A stretch of 53,465 nt of DNA. Source: Paracoccus lutimaris (lineage in GTDB: Bacteria > Pseudomonadota > Alphaproteobacteria > Rhodobacterales > Rhodobacteraceae). Below the pieces are notes generated by a model. That model saw only the letters and a list, made by a program, of their open reading frames with translations, searched no databases and was not told where the DNA came from. The translations under genes were made by a program, and so were the position numbers. Location of the stretch: assembly GCF_003337565.1 (NCBI RefSeq), contig NZ_QPJL01000025.1, forward strand, positions 1-53,465. Direction: 5' to 3'. Positions 26,172 through 33,928 of the stretch are shown one piece after another. Every line of letters begins with the position of its first letter. Position 1 is the first letter of the stretch.

Positions 26172-27272
26172 ATGATGTCGCGTCGTTCCATTCTTGCCGC
26201 CGCCGCCGCCGCCGGGGGCCTGTCCTTATGGGGACGGGGCGCGCGGGCGCAGGGTGCTGCCCGCGCCGCCGGCTTCTGGTATCCCGAGGAAACCGACCCG
26301 CATGAGCGCACCTTCATGCAATGGCCGGTCAATCGCAAAGTCCATGACGACCGGGCATTTCTGGCCGAGCTGCAAGGCACCATCGCCGATATCGCCAATG
26401 CCATCGCCGGGTTCGAGCCGGTGGTGATGCTGGCCGCGGCTGAACATCACAAGGCGATCCGCAAGCTGGTCTCGTCCGAGGTCGAACTGTGGGACATTCC
26501 GACCGACGATCTGTGGTGCCGCGACAGCGGGCCGTCCTTTGTCGTCGATGGCAAGGGCGGGCTGGCGGTGACGCAGTTCAACTTCAACGGCTGGGGCAAC
26601 AAGCAGGTCCATGACCATGACGGCAAGATCGCCCGGCGCGTGGCCGAGCGGCTGGGCCTGCAGGTCTTTGATGCCGGTCTGGTGGGCGAGGCAGGCGGCG
26701 TCGAGACCGACGGCCACGGCACGCTTATCGCCCATGAAAGCACCTTCATCAACCCCAATCGCAACAAGGGCAGCAAGGCCGAGGTCGAGGCGATGCTCTT
26801 GGACACGATGGGCGCGCAAAAGCTGATCTGGGCGCCCGGCATCAAGGGCGCCGACATCACCGACTATCATATCGACGCGCTGGCCCGCTTCGTCAAACCG
26901 GGGCAGGTGCTGATCCAGATCGGCGAAGAGGTCGACCCCGACGACCCCTGGTCGGTTGCCGCCGCCGAAACCTATGACATTCTTGAGGCCGCGACTGACG
27001 CGCAGGGCAAGAAGCTGGAACTGGTCGAGCTGCCCGAGCCCTATGACATCCGCGTCGACAGCCCGGATTTCGTGTCCTCCTATGTCAATTACTATGTCTG
27101 CAACGGCGCGGTGATCGCCGCCGAATTCGGCGACAAGGCCGCCGATGCCGAGGCGGCCGAGATTCTGGCCGATCTTTATCCGGGGCGCGAGATCGTCATG
27201 CTGAACATCGACCCGGTGGGCGAGGTCGGCGGCGGCATCCATTGCGCCACCCACGAACAGCCCAAGGTCTGA
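26172..27272 (+). CDS. Agmatine deiminase-family protein with Tat signal
   Basis: A 366-residue member of the porphyromonas-type peptidyl-arginine deiminase / agmatine deiminase family. An N-terminal twin-arginine signal (SRRSIL, then an Ala-rich hydrophobic stretch ending GARAQ) indicates folded export to the periplasm. Catalytic landmarks are WCRDSGP (about 118-124), the His/Asp region TDYHIDALARFV (about 235-246) and Cys in GGGIHCATHEQP near the C-terminus. It would hydrolyse agmatine or another guanidino compound to a ureido product and ammonia; a periplasmic location is uncommon, so the substrate is uncertain. GAGG lies 7 bases before the start. Confidence 0.85.
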   Translation: MMSRRSILAAAAAAGGLSLWGRGARAQGAARAAGFWYPEETDPHERTFMQWPVNRKVHDDRAFLAELQGTIADIANAIAGFEPVVMLAAAEHHKAIRKLVSSEVELWDIPTDDLWCRDSGPSFVVDGKGGLAVTQFNFNGWGNKQVHDHDGKIARRVAERLGLQVFDAGLVGEAGGVETDGHGTLIAHESTFINPNRNKGSKAEVEAMLLDTMGAQKLIWAPGIKGADITDYHIDALARFVKPGQVLIQIGEEVDPDDPWSVAAAETYDILEAATDAQGKKLELVELPEPYDIRVDSPDFVSSYVNYYVCNGAVIAAEFGDKAADAEAAEILADLYPGREIVMLNIDPVGEVGGGIHCATHEQPKV

Positions 27273-27274
27273 CC

Positions 27275-27718
27275 ATGCGCGGCTGGCTGACCCGGAACGC
27301 CGAGGCGCTGGGGGCATTGGGCGCCATCGCCACCGCCTTTGCCGCGCTGACGGCGCTGGTGGTCATTCCCTATCAGGTGGGGCAGGCCGACCGCATCCAG
27401 CGCGACCAGACGGCGCGGGAAATCTATCGCGAATTCCTGAACCTGACCGTGCAAAAGCCGGAACTGGCCAATGCCGATTACTGCACGCTGAAGGACGAGA
27501 CCCAGCGCACCGCCTATTCGGCCTATGTCGAATACCTGCTTTATACCGCCGAGCAGATGGTCGACACCTCCGAGGAATGGCGCAAGCCCATGGAGAACTA
27601 CCTGGCCGAGCACAAAACCTATCTGTGCAGCGTCGCGCTGCAGGGCAAGGACGGTGAAATGGCCGATCTGATCATCGAACTGGGACTGGTCTGCCCGCCG
27701 GATGACCCTTGCCAATAG
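27275..27718 (+). CDS. Hypothetical membrane-anchored protein
   Basis: A 147-residue protein I do not recognise. There is one N-terminal transmembrane helix (about 9-30, LGALGAIATAFAALTALVVIPY) with a short basic N-terminus, then a mainly helical, acidic domain with three Cys (DYC, TYLC, LVC) and a fourth near the C-terminus (DPCQ). Aromatic helix residues (EFLNL, YVEYLLYTAEQM) recall sensor-like single-helix proteins, but no family is assigned. It starts 2 bases after the deiminase stop and is probably co-transcribed with it. It ends directly in a bidirectional terminator. Confidence 0.7.
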   Translation: MRGWLTRNAEALGALGAIATAFAALTALVVIPYQVGQADRIQRDQTAREIYREFLNLTVQKPELANADYCTLKDETQRTAYSAYVEYLLYTAEQMVDTSEEWRKPMENYLAEHKTYLCSVALQGKDGEMADLIIELGLVCPPDDPCQ

Positions 27719-27745
27719 GCGCGGCCCGCGATGCGGGGCCGCGCC
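27718..27745. terminator. Bidirectional hairpin between convergent genes
   Basis: GGCGCGGCCC (27718-27727) and GGGCCGCGCC (27736-27745) form a perfect 10-bp stem with an 8-base loop. It begins on the last base of the membrane-protein stop codon and lies 10 bases from the end of the convergent GST gene. No T-run. Confidence 0.6.
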
Positions 27746-27754
27746 GGTCGTGCC

Positions 27755-28456
27755 TTAAGCCGCGCCGACCAGAATGCCGCGCTGGACGGCGGGGCGGGCC
27801 AGGAAACGGTCCAGATAGGCCTGCACGTTTTTGAACGTGTCCATGCCGGTTTCCGCCTCGGCCTCATAGTTCACGCGCACGGTCCTGAGCCACGGCCCGA
27901 CCGCCATGTCGGCGATGGAATAGTCGCCGGTGATCCAGTCGCGCCCCTCAAGCTGGCGGTCCAGCACGCCAAGGATGCGCCGCGCCTCGGTGTAATAGCG
28001 GGTGCGGGGGCGGGGATCCTCGATTTCCTTGCCCTTGTAGCGGTGGAAATAGCCGACCTGCCCGAACATCGGCCCCAGCCCGCCCATCTGCCACATCAGC
28101 CACTGGATGGTGTGATAGCGCGCCGCACCCGATTTCGGCAGGAACTTTCCGGTCTTGTCGCCCAGATAGATCAGGATGGCGCCGGTCTCGAAAATGCCGA
28201 TCGGCTGGCCGTCCGGCCCGTTCGGGTCGATCATCGCCGGGATCTTGTTATTGGGGTTCAGGGACAGGAATTCCGGGGTGAACTGGTCCTCGGGATCCGA
28301 GATGCTGATGCGATGCGCATCATAGTCCAGCCCGCATTCCTCAAGCATGACCGAGGTCTTGATGCCATTGGGCGTGTTCAGCGTGTAGAGCTGGATCGCG
28401 TCGGGACGAACCGGAGGCCAGCGGCGGGTGATCGGAAAGTCGGAAAGTGCCGTCAT
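27755..28456 (-). CDS. Glutathione S-transferase, nu class (YfcG/YghU-like)
   Basis: A 233-residue GST. The thioredoxin-like N-terminal domain contains TPNGIKTSVMLEE (about 28-40) and SLNPNNKIPAMID (about 63-75, cis-Pro), followed by a C-terminal helical domain with DWITGDYSIADMAVGPWL. The TPNG(I)K turn is characteristic of nu-class enzymes that act as disulfide-bond oxidoreductases (E. coli YfcG/YghU). Cytoplasmic. Start at 28456 with AGGAGA upstream; the longer frame overlaps the mscL region in reverse and is not real. Confidence 0.88.
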   Translation of the reverse strand: MTALSDFPITRRWPPVRPDAIQLYTLNTPNGIKTSVMLEECGLDYDAHRISISDPEDQFTPEFLSLNPNNKIPAMIDPNGPDGQPIGIFETGAILIYLGDKTGKFLPKSGAARYHTIQWLMWQMGGLGPMFGQVGYFHRYKGKEIEDPRPRTRYYTEARRILGVLDRQLEGRDWITGDYSIADMAVGPWLRTVRVNYEAEAETGMDTFKNVQAYLDRFLARPAVQRGILVGAA

Positions 28457-28549
28457 GTCGTCTCCTGAATTCTCTTTCTTTACATGTGCTCGGCGTGATA
28501 TGGCAGCTCGCGCCAGAAACACGCGCAACAGGTTGGAAAAGGTAAGCCC

Positions 28550-28987
28550 ATGTTCAAGGAATTCAAGGAATTCATCGCCCGCGGCAATGTGGTCGACCTC
28601 GCGGTCGGTATCATCATTGGTGCGGCATTCACGGCCATCGTCAACTCGCTGGTGGCCGATCTGATCAACCCGATCATCGGTCTGATCACCGGCGGTACGG
28701 ATTTCAGTGCCCACTATCTGGTGCTCAAGGGCGAAGTGCCCGCTGGCGCCAGCCTGAAGACGGCCCGCGATGCCGGCGCCTCGGTCTTTGCCTACGGGGC
28801 GTTCCTGTCGGCGGTCATCAACTTCCTGATCATCGCCTGGGCGGTGTTCCTGCTGGTCAAGGCAGTGAACCGCGTCCAGTCGGCGACCGTGAAGAAAAAA
28901 GAGGAAGAGGCCGCCGCTCCGGCCGGCCCGACCCAGGAAGAACTGCTGGCCCAGATCCGTGACGAACTGCGCGCACAGCGCGCCTGA
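28550..28987 (+). CDS. mscL: Large-conductance mechanosensitive channel
   Basis: A 145-residue channel forming a homopentamer that opens under hypo-osmotic membrane tension. An amphipathic N-terminal helix ([20 protein letters not shown]), TM1 (about 17-45), a periplasmic loop, TM2 (about 80-105, [20 protein letters not shown]) and a charged C-terminal helix ([20 protein letters not shown]) are all visible. Typical length. Divergent from the GST gene and followed by a strong intrinsic terminator. Confidence 0.95.
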   Translation: MFKEFKEFIARGNVVDLAVGIIIGAAFTAIVNSLVADLINPIIGLITGGTDFSAHYLVLKGEVPAGASLKTARDAGASVFAYGAFLSAVINFLIIAWAVFLLVKAVNRVQSATVKKKEEEAAAPAGPTQEELLAQIRDELRAQRA

Positions 28988-29010
28988 TCGCATCAAGGCA
29001 AGCAAGGATC

Positions 29011-29044
29011 GACCGGCGCGGGCAGCCCCCGCGCCGGTCTTTTC
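29011..29044 (+). terminator. Intrinsic terminator after mscL
   Basis: GACCGGCGCGGG (29011-29022) and CCCGCGCCGGTC (29028-29039) form a perfect 12-bp stem with a 5-base loop, followed by TTTTC. It lies 23 bases after the mscL stop and just before the end of convergent ald. Confidence 0.88.
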
Positions 29045-29049
29045 ATGTT

Positions 29050-30165
29050 TCAGTTGATGATCTGCTCGGGCGTGGTCCAGTCCAGCCCCAGCGCCTCGGC
29101 CACCGGACCCGAGGTCAGCATGCCCTCATGCGTGGACAGCCCGGCGCGCAGATGCGCGTCGTCGCGCAGCGCCTGCCGCCAGCCCTTGCCGGCCAGCGCC
29201 AGCATGAAGGGCAGCGTGGCGTTCCCCAGCGCCCGGGTCGAGGTCCGCGGCACGGCGCCCGGCATGTTCGCGACGCAGTAATGCATGATCCCGTCCACCT
29301 CATAGACCGGGTCCTGATGCGTGGTCGCGCGCGAGGTCTCAAAGCAGCCGCCCTGATCGATGGCGACATCGACCAGCGCCGAGCCGGGCTTCATCAGCCC
29401 AAGCTGCGCGCGGGTGACCAGCTTGGGCGCGGCGGCGCCCGGGACCAGCACCGCCCCGATCACCATGTCGGCATCGGGCAGCAGGTCGGCAATGGCGCCG
29501 GCGGTCGCATATTGCGTGGTCAGCCGGCCCATGAAGATATCGTCCAGATAGCTGAGCCGCGGCACCGAGCGGTCAAGCACCGTCACATTCGCCCCCATCC
29601 CCGCCGCGACCCGCGCCGCCGCCGTGCCGACGACGCCGCCGCCGATCACCAGCACATTCGCGGGCCTGACGCCGGGCACGCCGCCCAGAAGCACGCCCGA
29701 GCCGCCATTGGCCTTTTGCAGCGTCCATGCCCCCATCTGGGGCGCAAGCCGGCCGGCGACCTCGGACATCGGCGCCAGCAGCGGCAGCCCGCCCCGCGCA
29801 TCCGTCACCGTCTCATAGGCGATGGCGGTGACGCCGCTTTTCAGCAGGTCATTGGTCTGGTCGGGGTCGGGGGCCAGATGCAGATAGGTGAACAGCACCT
29901 GCCCCTTGCGCAGCATGGCGCGTTCGGAGGCCTGCGGTTCCTTGACCTTCACGATCATCTCGGCCTCGGCAAAGGTGCTGGCGGCATCGGGCAGGATGCG
30001 GGCGCCGGCGGCGACATAATCGGCATCGGCAAAGCCCGAGCCCAGCCCGGCCCCGGACTGGATCAGCACCTCATGGCCGCGCACGACAGCCTCCTGCGCG
30101 GCTTCGGGGGTCATGCCGACGCGGTATTCCTGCGGTTTGATTTCGGTGGGACATCCGATCTTCAT
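29050..30165 (-). CDS. ald: Alanine dehydrogenase
   Basis: A 371-residue NAD-dependent L-alanine dehydrogenase (alanine to pyruvate and ammonia). The N-terminal catalytic domain starts MKIGCPTEIKPQEYRVG and includes GSGFADADYVAAGA. The Rossmann motif VIGGGVVGTAAARVAAG is at about 172-188, and HYCVANMPGAVPRTST in the C-terminal part is typical of Ald. Full length. It is transcribed divergently from an Lrp/AsnC regulator 135 bases away, the classic arrangement for alanine-induced control of ald. Confidence 0.95.
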   Translation of the reverse strand: MKIGCPTEIKPQEYRVGMTPEAAQEAVVRGHEVLIQSGAGLGSGFADADYVAAGARILPDAASTFAEAEMIVKVKEPQASERAMLRKGQVLFTYLHLAPDPDQTNDLLKSGVTAIAYETVTDARGGLPLLAPMSEVAGRLAPQMGAWTLQKANGGSGVLLGGVPGVRPANVLVIGGGVVGTAAARVAAGMGANVTVLDRSVPRLSYLDDIFMGRLTTQYATAGAIADLLPDADMVIGAVLVPGAAAPKLVTRAQLGLMKPGSALVDVAIDQGGCFETSRATTHQDPVYEVDGIMHYCVANMPGAVPRTSTRALGNATLPFMLALAGKGWRQALRDDAHLRAGLSTHEGMLTSGPVAEALGLDWTTPEQIIN

Positions 30166-30236
30166 GGCTTGGGTCTCCTCTCCCTGTAAGGGAATGGTGA
30201 CACAGGGCGGGCGGCATTTTTTTCTTAAACGCGGGA

Positions 30237-30255
30237 CGACGACGGGCTATCGTCG
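30237..30255. promoter_or_regulatory. Candidate Lrp-type operator between ald and its regulator
   Basis: CGACGA (30237-30242) and TCGTCG (30250-30255) form a perfect 6-bp inverted repeat with a 7-base spacer, next to an A/T tract (TTTTTTTCTTAAA, 30217-30229), within the 135-base divergent region. Position and symmetry fit binding by an Lrp/AsnC dimer; it is not proven. Confidence 0.35.
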
Positions 30256-30300
30256 AAGAATCCGCCCTTGATCGGGTAAGCGGCGCAGGGAAATTCGACA

Positions 30301-30762
30301 ATGATCGAGATGGACGCAACGGATCGCCGCATCCTGACGGTTCTGCAACGCGACGGGCGCAAGACCAATTCGGACCTCGCGGCCGAGGTGGGCCTGTCCC
30401 CCAGCGCCTGCCACCGCCGCGTGCAGCGGCTTGAGGATCTGGGGGTGATCCGGGGCTATGTCGCCCTGCTCGATGCCCGCAAGCTCGAGCGTCCGACCAC
30501 GGTCTTCGTCGAGATCACCCTGTCGGGTCAGGCCGATGAGATCCTTGAGGCGTTCGAGCGCGAGGTCCGCAAGATCCCCGATGTGCTGGAATGCCACCTG
30601 ATGGCCGGCTCTGCCGATTACCTGCTGAAGGTGGTGGCGCAGGACACCGACGATTTCGCCCGTATCCACCGCCAGCGGCTGGCCAAGCTGCCGGGGGTGG
30701 CGCAGATGCATTCCTCGTTCTCGTTGCGCACGGTGGCTTTCACCACCGCGCTGCCGGTTTAG
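30301..30762 (+). CDS. Lrp/AsnC-family transcriptional regulator of ald
   Basis: A 153-residue feast/famine regulator. The N-terminal HTH (about 5-50) includes MDATDRRILTVLQRDGR and VGLSPSACHRRVQRLE, and the C-terminal RAM/AsnC ligand-binding domain (about 68-145) includes HLMAGSADYLLKVVAQD. It is divergent from ald and most likely an alanine-responsive activator of it (AldR/PutR-like); the ligand is inferred from context. Either the ATG at 30301 or the in-frame ATG at 30310 (MDATD) could be used. Confidence 0.88.
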   Translation: MIEMDATDRRILTVLQRDGRKTNSDLAAEVGLSPSACHRRVQRLEDLGVIRGYVALLDARKLERPTTVFVEITLSGQADEILEAFEREVRKIPDVLECHLMAGSADYLLKVVAQDTDDFARIHRQRLAKLPGVAQMHSSFSLRTVAFTTALPV

Positions 30763-30771
30763 GGGTCCGCG

Positions 30772-31215
30772 TCAGTCGCCGACCTTCTGGAACAGCGTGC
30801 CATCCCCGGCCTCGTTGCCCCAGGCGATCACCTCATAGCGTGCCGCCGGATCGTCGCCCATGCCGGGCGAGCCCTCGGGCATGCCGGGCACGGCGATGCC
30901 CAGAACGTCCGGCCGGGTTTCCAGCAGCCGGGCAAGGGCGTCAAAGGGCACATGCCCCTCGATCACATAGCCGTCGATCCGGGCGGTGTGGCAGGACCAG
31001 AGCGCCTCGGGCACCCCGGCTTCGGCCTTGCTGGCGGCGATATCGGCGCTCTCGACCACCGAGACCTTATAGCCGGCTTTCTCGGCCAGTTCGGCCCATG
31101 CGGTGCAGCAGCCGCAACTCGGATCCTTGTGGACGGTCATGTTCCGGTCCTGCGCAAGGGCGGGGCCGGTCAGCGCGACGAACAGGGCGGCAAGGCCCGT
31201 GAGATGAATATTCAT
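30772..31215 (-). CDS. DUF411 metal-binding periplasmic protein
   Basis: A 147-residue exported protein. The signal peptide (HLTGLAALFVALTGPALAQ, cleaved near residue 22) precedes a DUF411 domain with KDPSCGCCTAW (about 29-39), SVVESADI and VPEALWSCHTARIDGY (about 67-82), whose Cys residues probably bind copper or another soft metal. The C-terminus (about 115-147) is a poorly conserved extension. DUF411 proteins are often found with copper-resistance genes. The upstream gene 53 bases away encodes a small Cys/His/Met-rich secreted protein. CAGGA precedes the ATG. Confidence 0.82.
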   Translation of the reverse strand: MNIHLTGLAALFVALTGPALAQDRNMTVHKDPSCGCCTAWAELAEKAGYKVSVVESADIAASKAEAGVPEALWSCHTARIDGYVIEGHVPFDALARLLETRPDVLGIAVPGMPEGSPGMGDDPAARYEVIAWGNEAGDGTLFQKVGD

Positions 31216-31268
31216 GTTGGTTTTCCTGATGTTGAAGCAAGAGGCGCCATGACGGCGCAAGGCGGGCT

Positions 31269-31568
31269 TCAACCCGGGATCGGAGGGCGCAGGGCCAGAT
31301 CGGGGCTGCGCCCCTGCCGGCGGTCCTGCACGACAGGATCGCGCATCTGCCGGGCGCAGGTCCGGGGGGCGGAAATGGCTGCGCTTTCCGGCAGCGGCGG
31401 CTGCATCTGGCAACCCGCCTGATGCGTGCCGCTGTCGCAGCAATCATCCATCGCGTCCATCTGCGCCATCACATGCGCGCCCGGCATGACCTGCGGCCCC
31501 TCTGCCGCGACATGGGCGGGGGTCAGGGCCAGAACCAGCAGGATCAGGAGGCTGCGCAGCAAGATCAT
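31269..31568 (-). CDS. Small secreted Cys/Met/His-rich protein, putative metal-related
   Basis: A 99-residue protein not recognised with certainty. The signal peptide MILLRSLLILLVLALTPAHVAA is followed by a Met/His/Cys-rich segment (MPGAHVMAQMDAMDD then CCDSGTHQAGCQM) resembling soft-metal-binding stretches of small copper-tolerance proteins, and a Pro/Arg-rich tail with one more Cys. It lies directly upstream of the DUF411 gene on the same strand and is probably co-transcribed. The chosen start gives a clean signal peptide; the frame continues upstream across the rpsU terminator region and is not plausible there. Confidence 0.6.
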   Translation of the reverse strand: MILLRSLLILLVLALTPAHVAAEGPQVMPGAHVMAQMDAMDDCCDSGTHQAGCQMQPPLPESAAISAPRTCARQMRDPVVQDRRQGRSPDLALRPPIPG

Positions 31569-31645
31569 GGCCGGCAGGATAGGCGGGCGCGGCGGGGCGC
31601 GCAATCGGGCCGGGTGTCGCAGCCTGCCGTGCCATGCGCGCAATA

Positions 31646-31673
31646 GAAAACCCCCGGCAAAGCGGGGGTTTTC
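31646..31673 (-). terminator. Intrinsic terminator after rpsU (bidirectional)
   Basis: GAAAACCCCCG (31646-31656) and CGGGGGTTTTC (31663-31673) form an 11-bp perfect stem with a 6-base loop, with A and T tracts on the two sides, so it can work in both directions. It lies 22 bases beyond the rpsU stop on the minus strand. Confidence 0.88.
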
Positions 31674-31695
31674 TGAACCGATGTGGTCGCTTGTC

Positions 31696-31902
31696 TTACA
31701 GCGCGCCTTCGCGTTGCGCTTTTTTGCGCGCCAGCTTGCGGGCGCGGCGGACGGCCTCGGCCTTTTCACGGGCCTTCTTGACCGAGGGTTTCTCGAAATG
31801 CTGCTTGAGCTTCATTTCACGGAACACCCCCTCGCGCTGAAGTTTTTTCTTCAGAGCACGAAGCGCCTGTTCGACGTTGTTGTCGCGAACACTTACCTGC
31901 AT
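31696..31902 (-). CDS. rpsU: 30S ribosomal protein S21
   Basis: A 68-residue, strongly basic protein. [20 protein letters not shown] and the C-terminal Lys/Arg helix ([20 protein letters not shown]) are characteristic of bS21, which helps the 30S subunit engage mRNA start regions. GGAAGG lies about 10 bases before the ATG. Monocistronic, ended by a strong terminator. Divergent from the COQ9 gene, gap 118 bases. Confidence 0.96.
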   Translation of the reverse strand: MQVSVRDNNVEQALRALKKKLQREGVFREMKLKQHFEKPSVKKAREKAEAVRRARKLARKKAQREGAL

Positions 31903-32020
31903 GTGGTTGTCACCACCTTCCTAGGTTAAAGTTGAGCAGATTTGCAGGAAGCGCCCCATTAGCAGGGCGAATCGGTTTTGTCCAGATTATCCGGGTCTGG
32001 TCGTTGCAGGGGGAATAAGC

Positions 32021-32707
32021 ATGACGGACGCCAGGGACCGCCTGATCGATGCGGCGCTGAACCATGTCCTTTTCGAGGGCATGGGCGAACGCGCCATCCA
32101 TGAGGCCGCGCGTGAAATCGGCATGGATCCGGCGCTGGCGCGGGTCTATCTGCCGCGCGGCGGTGCGGATCTAGCAACCGCCTATCACCGCCGGGGCGAC
32201 GCTGCCCTGCGCGCCTGGCTGGCCGATACCCCGCCGCAGGGCCGTTTCCGCGACCGCGTCGCGCAGGCGGTGATGCAGCGCCTGTCGCTGAGCGATCGCG
32301 AACTGGCGCGGGCCGGGGCGGCGATCTTTGCCCTGCCCCAGCACGCGGCACTTGGCGCACGGCTGATCTGGGAAACCTCCGATGCGATCTGGGCAGGGCT
32401 GGGCGACCGCTCGCAGGACGTGAACTGGTACTCTAAACGCGCCACGCTTTCCGCCGTCTATGGCGCGACGGTGCTTTACTGGCTGGGCGACGAGTCGCCC
32501 GACGCGGCCGAGACCCGCGCCTTTCTTGAGCGCCGCCTGGACGGGGTGATGCGCTTTGAAGGGTTCAAGGGTCGGGTCCGCGCGCTGCCCGGTTTCTCGG
32601 CCCTGGCCGAGGCCGCGACCGGCTGGATCAAGGCCCCGGCGCCGCGCCATCAGGACCCCGCCTGGGCCGGCGACACCATCCCCGCCAGCGACCGAGGTGA
32701 CGCGTGA
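32021..32707 (+). CDS. COQ9-family ubiquinone biosynthesis protein
   Basis: A 228-residue protein of the COQ9 family, which has a TetR-like helical fold and binds lipids; mitochondrial COQ9 assists COQ7 in ubiquinone biosynthesis. Supporting sequence: an N-terminal helix-turn-helix-like part (RDRLIDAALNHVLFEGMGERAIHEAAREIG pattern) and the COQ9 C-terminal domain (DRSQDVNWYSKRATLSAVYGA, VLYWLGDESPD, FLERRLDGVMRFE). The last bases overlap the next gene (GTGA), an NAD(P)H:quinone oxidoreductase, so the two are translationally coupled. Confidence 0.88.
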   Translation: MTDARDRLIDAALNHVLFEGMGERAIHEAAREIGMDPALARVYLPRGGADLATAYHRRGDAALRAWLADTPPQGRFRDRVAQAVMQRLSLSDRELARAGAAIFALPQHAALGARLIWETSDAIWAGLGDRSQDVNWYSKRATLSAVYGATVLYWLGDESPDAAETRAFLERRLDGVMRFEGFKGRVRALPGFSALAEAATGWIKAPAPRHQDPAWAGDTIPASDRGDA

Positions 32708-33696
32708 TCCCAGATGTCATGCAGGCCGTCGAGATTTCGACCCATGGCGGCCCCGAGGTCCTGAAGCCGGTACACCGCCCGGTGCCCGTCGCCGGTCATG
32801 GCCAGATCCTGATCCGCATCGCCTGGGCCGGGGTGAACCGCCCCGACCTGCTGCAACGCGCCGGCTCTTACGCGCCCCCGCCGGGTGCTTCGGACCTGCC
32901 GGGACTGGAATGTTCCGGCGTTGTCGCTGCGATCGGGCCGGGCGTCACCCGCTGGAAGGTCGGCGCGCGGGTCTGCGCCTTGCTGCCCGGTGGCGGCTAT
33001 GCCGAATATGCGACCTGCGCCGCCGATCACGCCCTGCCGGTGCCGTGCGGGCTGGATTTGCGCGCCGCCGCCGCCCTGCCCGAAACCGCCTTCACCGTCT
33101 GGTCGAATGTCGTCATGCGCGGCCATCTGCGCGCGGGCGAGCGGTTTCTGATCCATGGCGGTTCCTCGGGCATCGGAACCATGGCGATCCAGGTGGCAAG
33201 GGCGCTGGGAGCGACGGTCTGGGCGACGGCTGGCTCGGACGATAAATGTGCCGCCTGCGCCGATCTGGGCGCGCATCCGATCAATTACCGCAACGAGGAT
33301 TTCGTCACCATCCTGCGCAAGGCGGGCGGTGCCGACCTGATCCTTGACATGGTGGGGGGCGACTATATCGCCCGCAACCTCAAGAGCCTTGCCGATGATG
33401 GGCGGCTGGTGATGATCGCCTTTCTGGCCGGTCCCAAGGCCGAGATCAACTTTGCCCAGATCATGGCCCGGCGCCTGACCGTCACCGGCTCGACCCTGCG
33501 CCCGCAATCCGATCTGGCCAAGGCCCGGATTGCGCGCATCTTGCGCGACAGGCTCTGGCCGCTGATCGAGGCGGGCGCGGTCCGGCCGCTGATCGACAGC
33601 ACCAACCGCTTGCAGGATGCCGTCGATGCCCATCGCCACATGGAAAGCAGCAGCCATGTCGGAAAGATCTTGTTGCTGGTCTCGGGTGAGACCTGA
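32704..33696 (+). CDS. NAD(P)H:quinone oxidoreductase (PIG3 type, MDR superfamily)
   Basis: A 330-residue zinc-free medium-chain dehydrogenase. The GroES-like N-terminal domain includes NRPDLLQRAGSYAPPPGASD, and the Rossmann domain has LIHGGSSGIGTMAIQVARAL (about 152-170); these match the TP53I3/TIGR02824 subgroup. It reduces quinones or small carbonyls with NADPH. The GTG start (32704) overlaps the COQ9 stop and is preceded by GAGGTGAC; the in-frame ATG at 32719 is the alternative. Followed by a 3'-end repeat (copy C). Confidence 0.87.
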   Translation: MIPDVMQAVEISTHGGPEVLKPVHRPVPVAGHGQILIRIAWAGVNRPDLLQRAGSYAPPPGASDLPGLECSGVVAAIGPGVTRWKVGARVCALLPGGGYAEYATCAADHALPVPCGLDLRAAAALPETAFTVWSNVVMRGHLRAGERFLIHGGSSGIGTMAIQVARALGATVWATAGSDDKCAACADLGAHPINYRNEDFVTILRKAGGADLILDMVGGDYIARNLKSLADDGRLVMIAFLAGPKAEINFAQIMARRLTVTGSTLRPQSDLAKARIARILRDRLWPLIEAGAVRPLIDSTNRLQDAVDAHRHMESSSHVGKILLLVSGET

Positions 33697-33718
33697 ACCC
33701 ACCCGTCCGCTGTCAGTT

Positions 33719-33755
33719 GCCGGTGCCTCCGGCGGGGATATTTGAACATGAAAGA
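33719..33755 (+). repeat. 3'-end repeat, copy C
   Basis: A hairpin GCCGG-TGCCT-CCGGC (33719-33733) is followed by GGGGATATTTGAACATGAAA (33734-33753), 22 bases after the quinone oxidoreductase stop and in the same orientation. Nearly identical to copy D on the opposite strand. Confidence 0.75.
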
Positions 33756-33881
33756 AAAGCACACACCCCGCCCGCCGGAGCTGAGGGCCAGGGTGTGGCT
33801 TCTTCCATGACGGCCATCGGCGTCCCCGCCTGTTCCGTATCTTCAGGATGACCGAAAATCCTTGCGATTCGGTTAACGGCT

Positions 33882-33920
33882 TCTTTCATGTTCAAATATC
33901 CCCGCCGGAGGCACCCGGCG
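33882..33920 (-). repeat. 3'-end repeat, copy D (inverted relative to copy C)
   Basis: Read on the minus strand: hairpin GCCGG-GTGCCT-CCGGC (33919-33904) followed by GGGGATATTTGAACATGAAA (33903-33884), 9 bases after the RNase T2 stop and in that gene's orientation. Copies C and D face each other across 126 bases (33756-33881) in which I see no convincing gene. Confidence 0.75.
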
Positions 33921-33928
33921 CCTGCCAT

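Noticed and set aside
33713..33885. Small minus-strand frame starting at the ATGAAAGAA of repeat copy D
   Set aside because: It starts and ends inside repeat copies, has no recognisable domain and no clear ribosome-binding site; kept only as a remark in the repeat finding.
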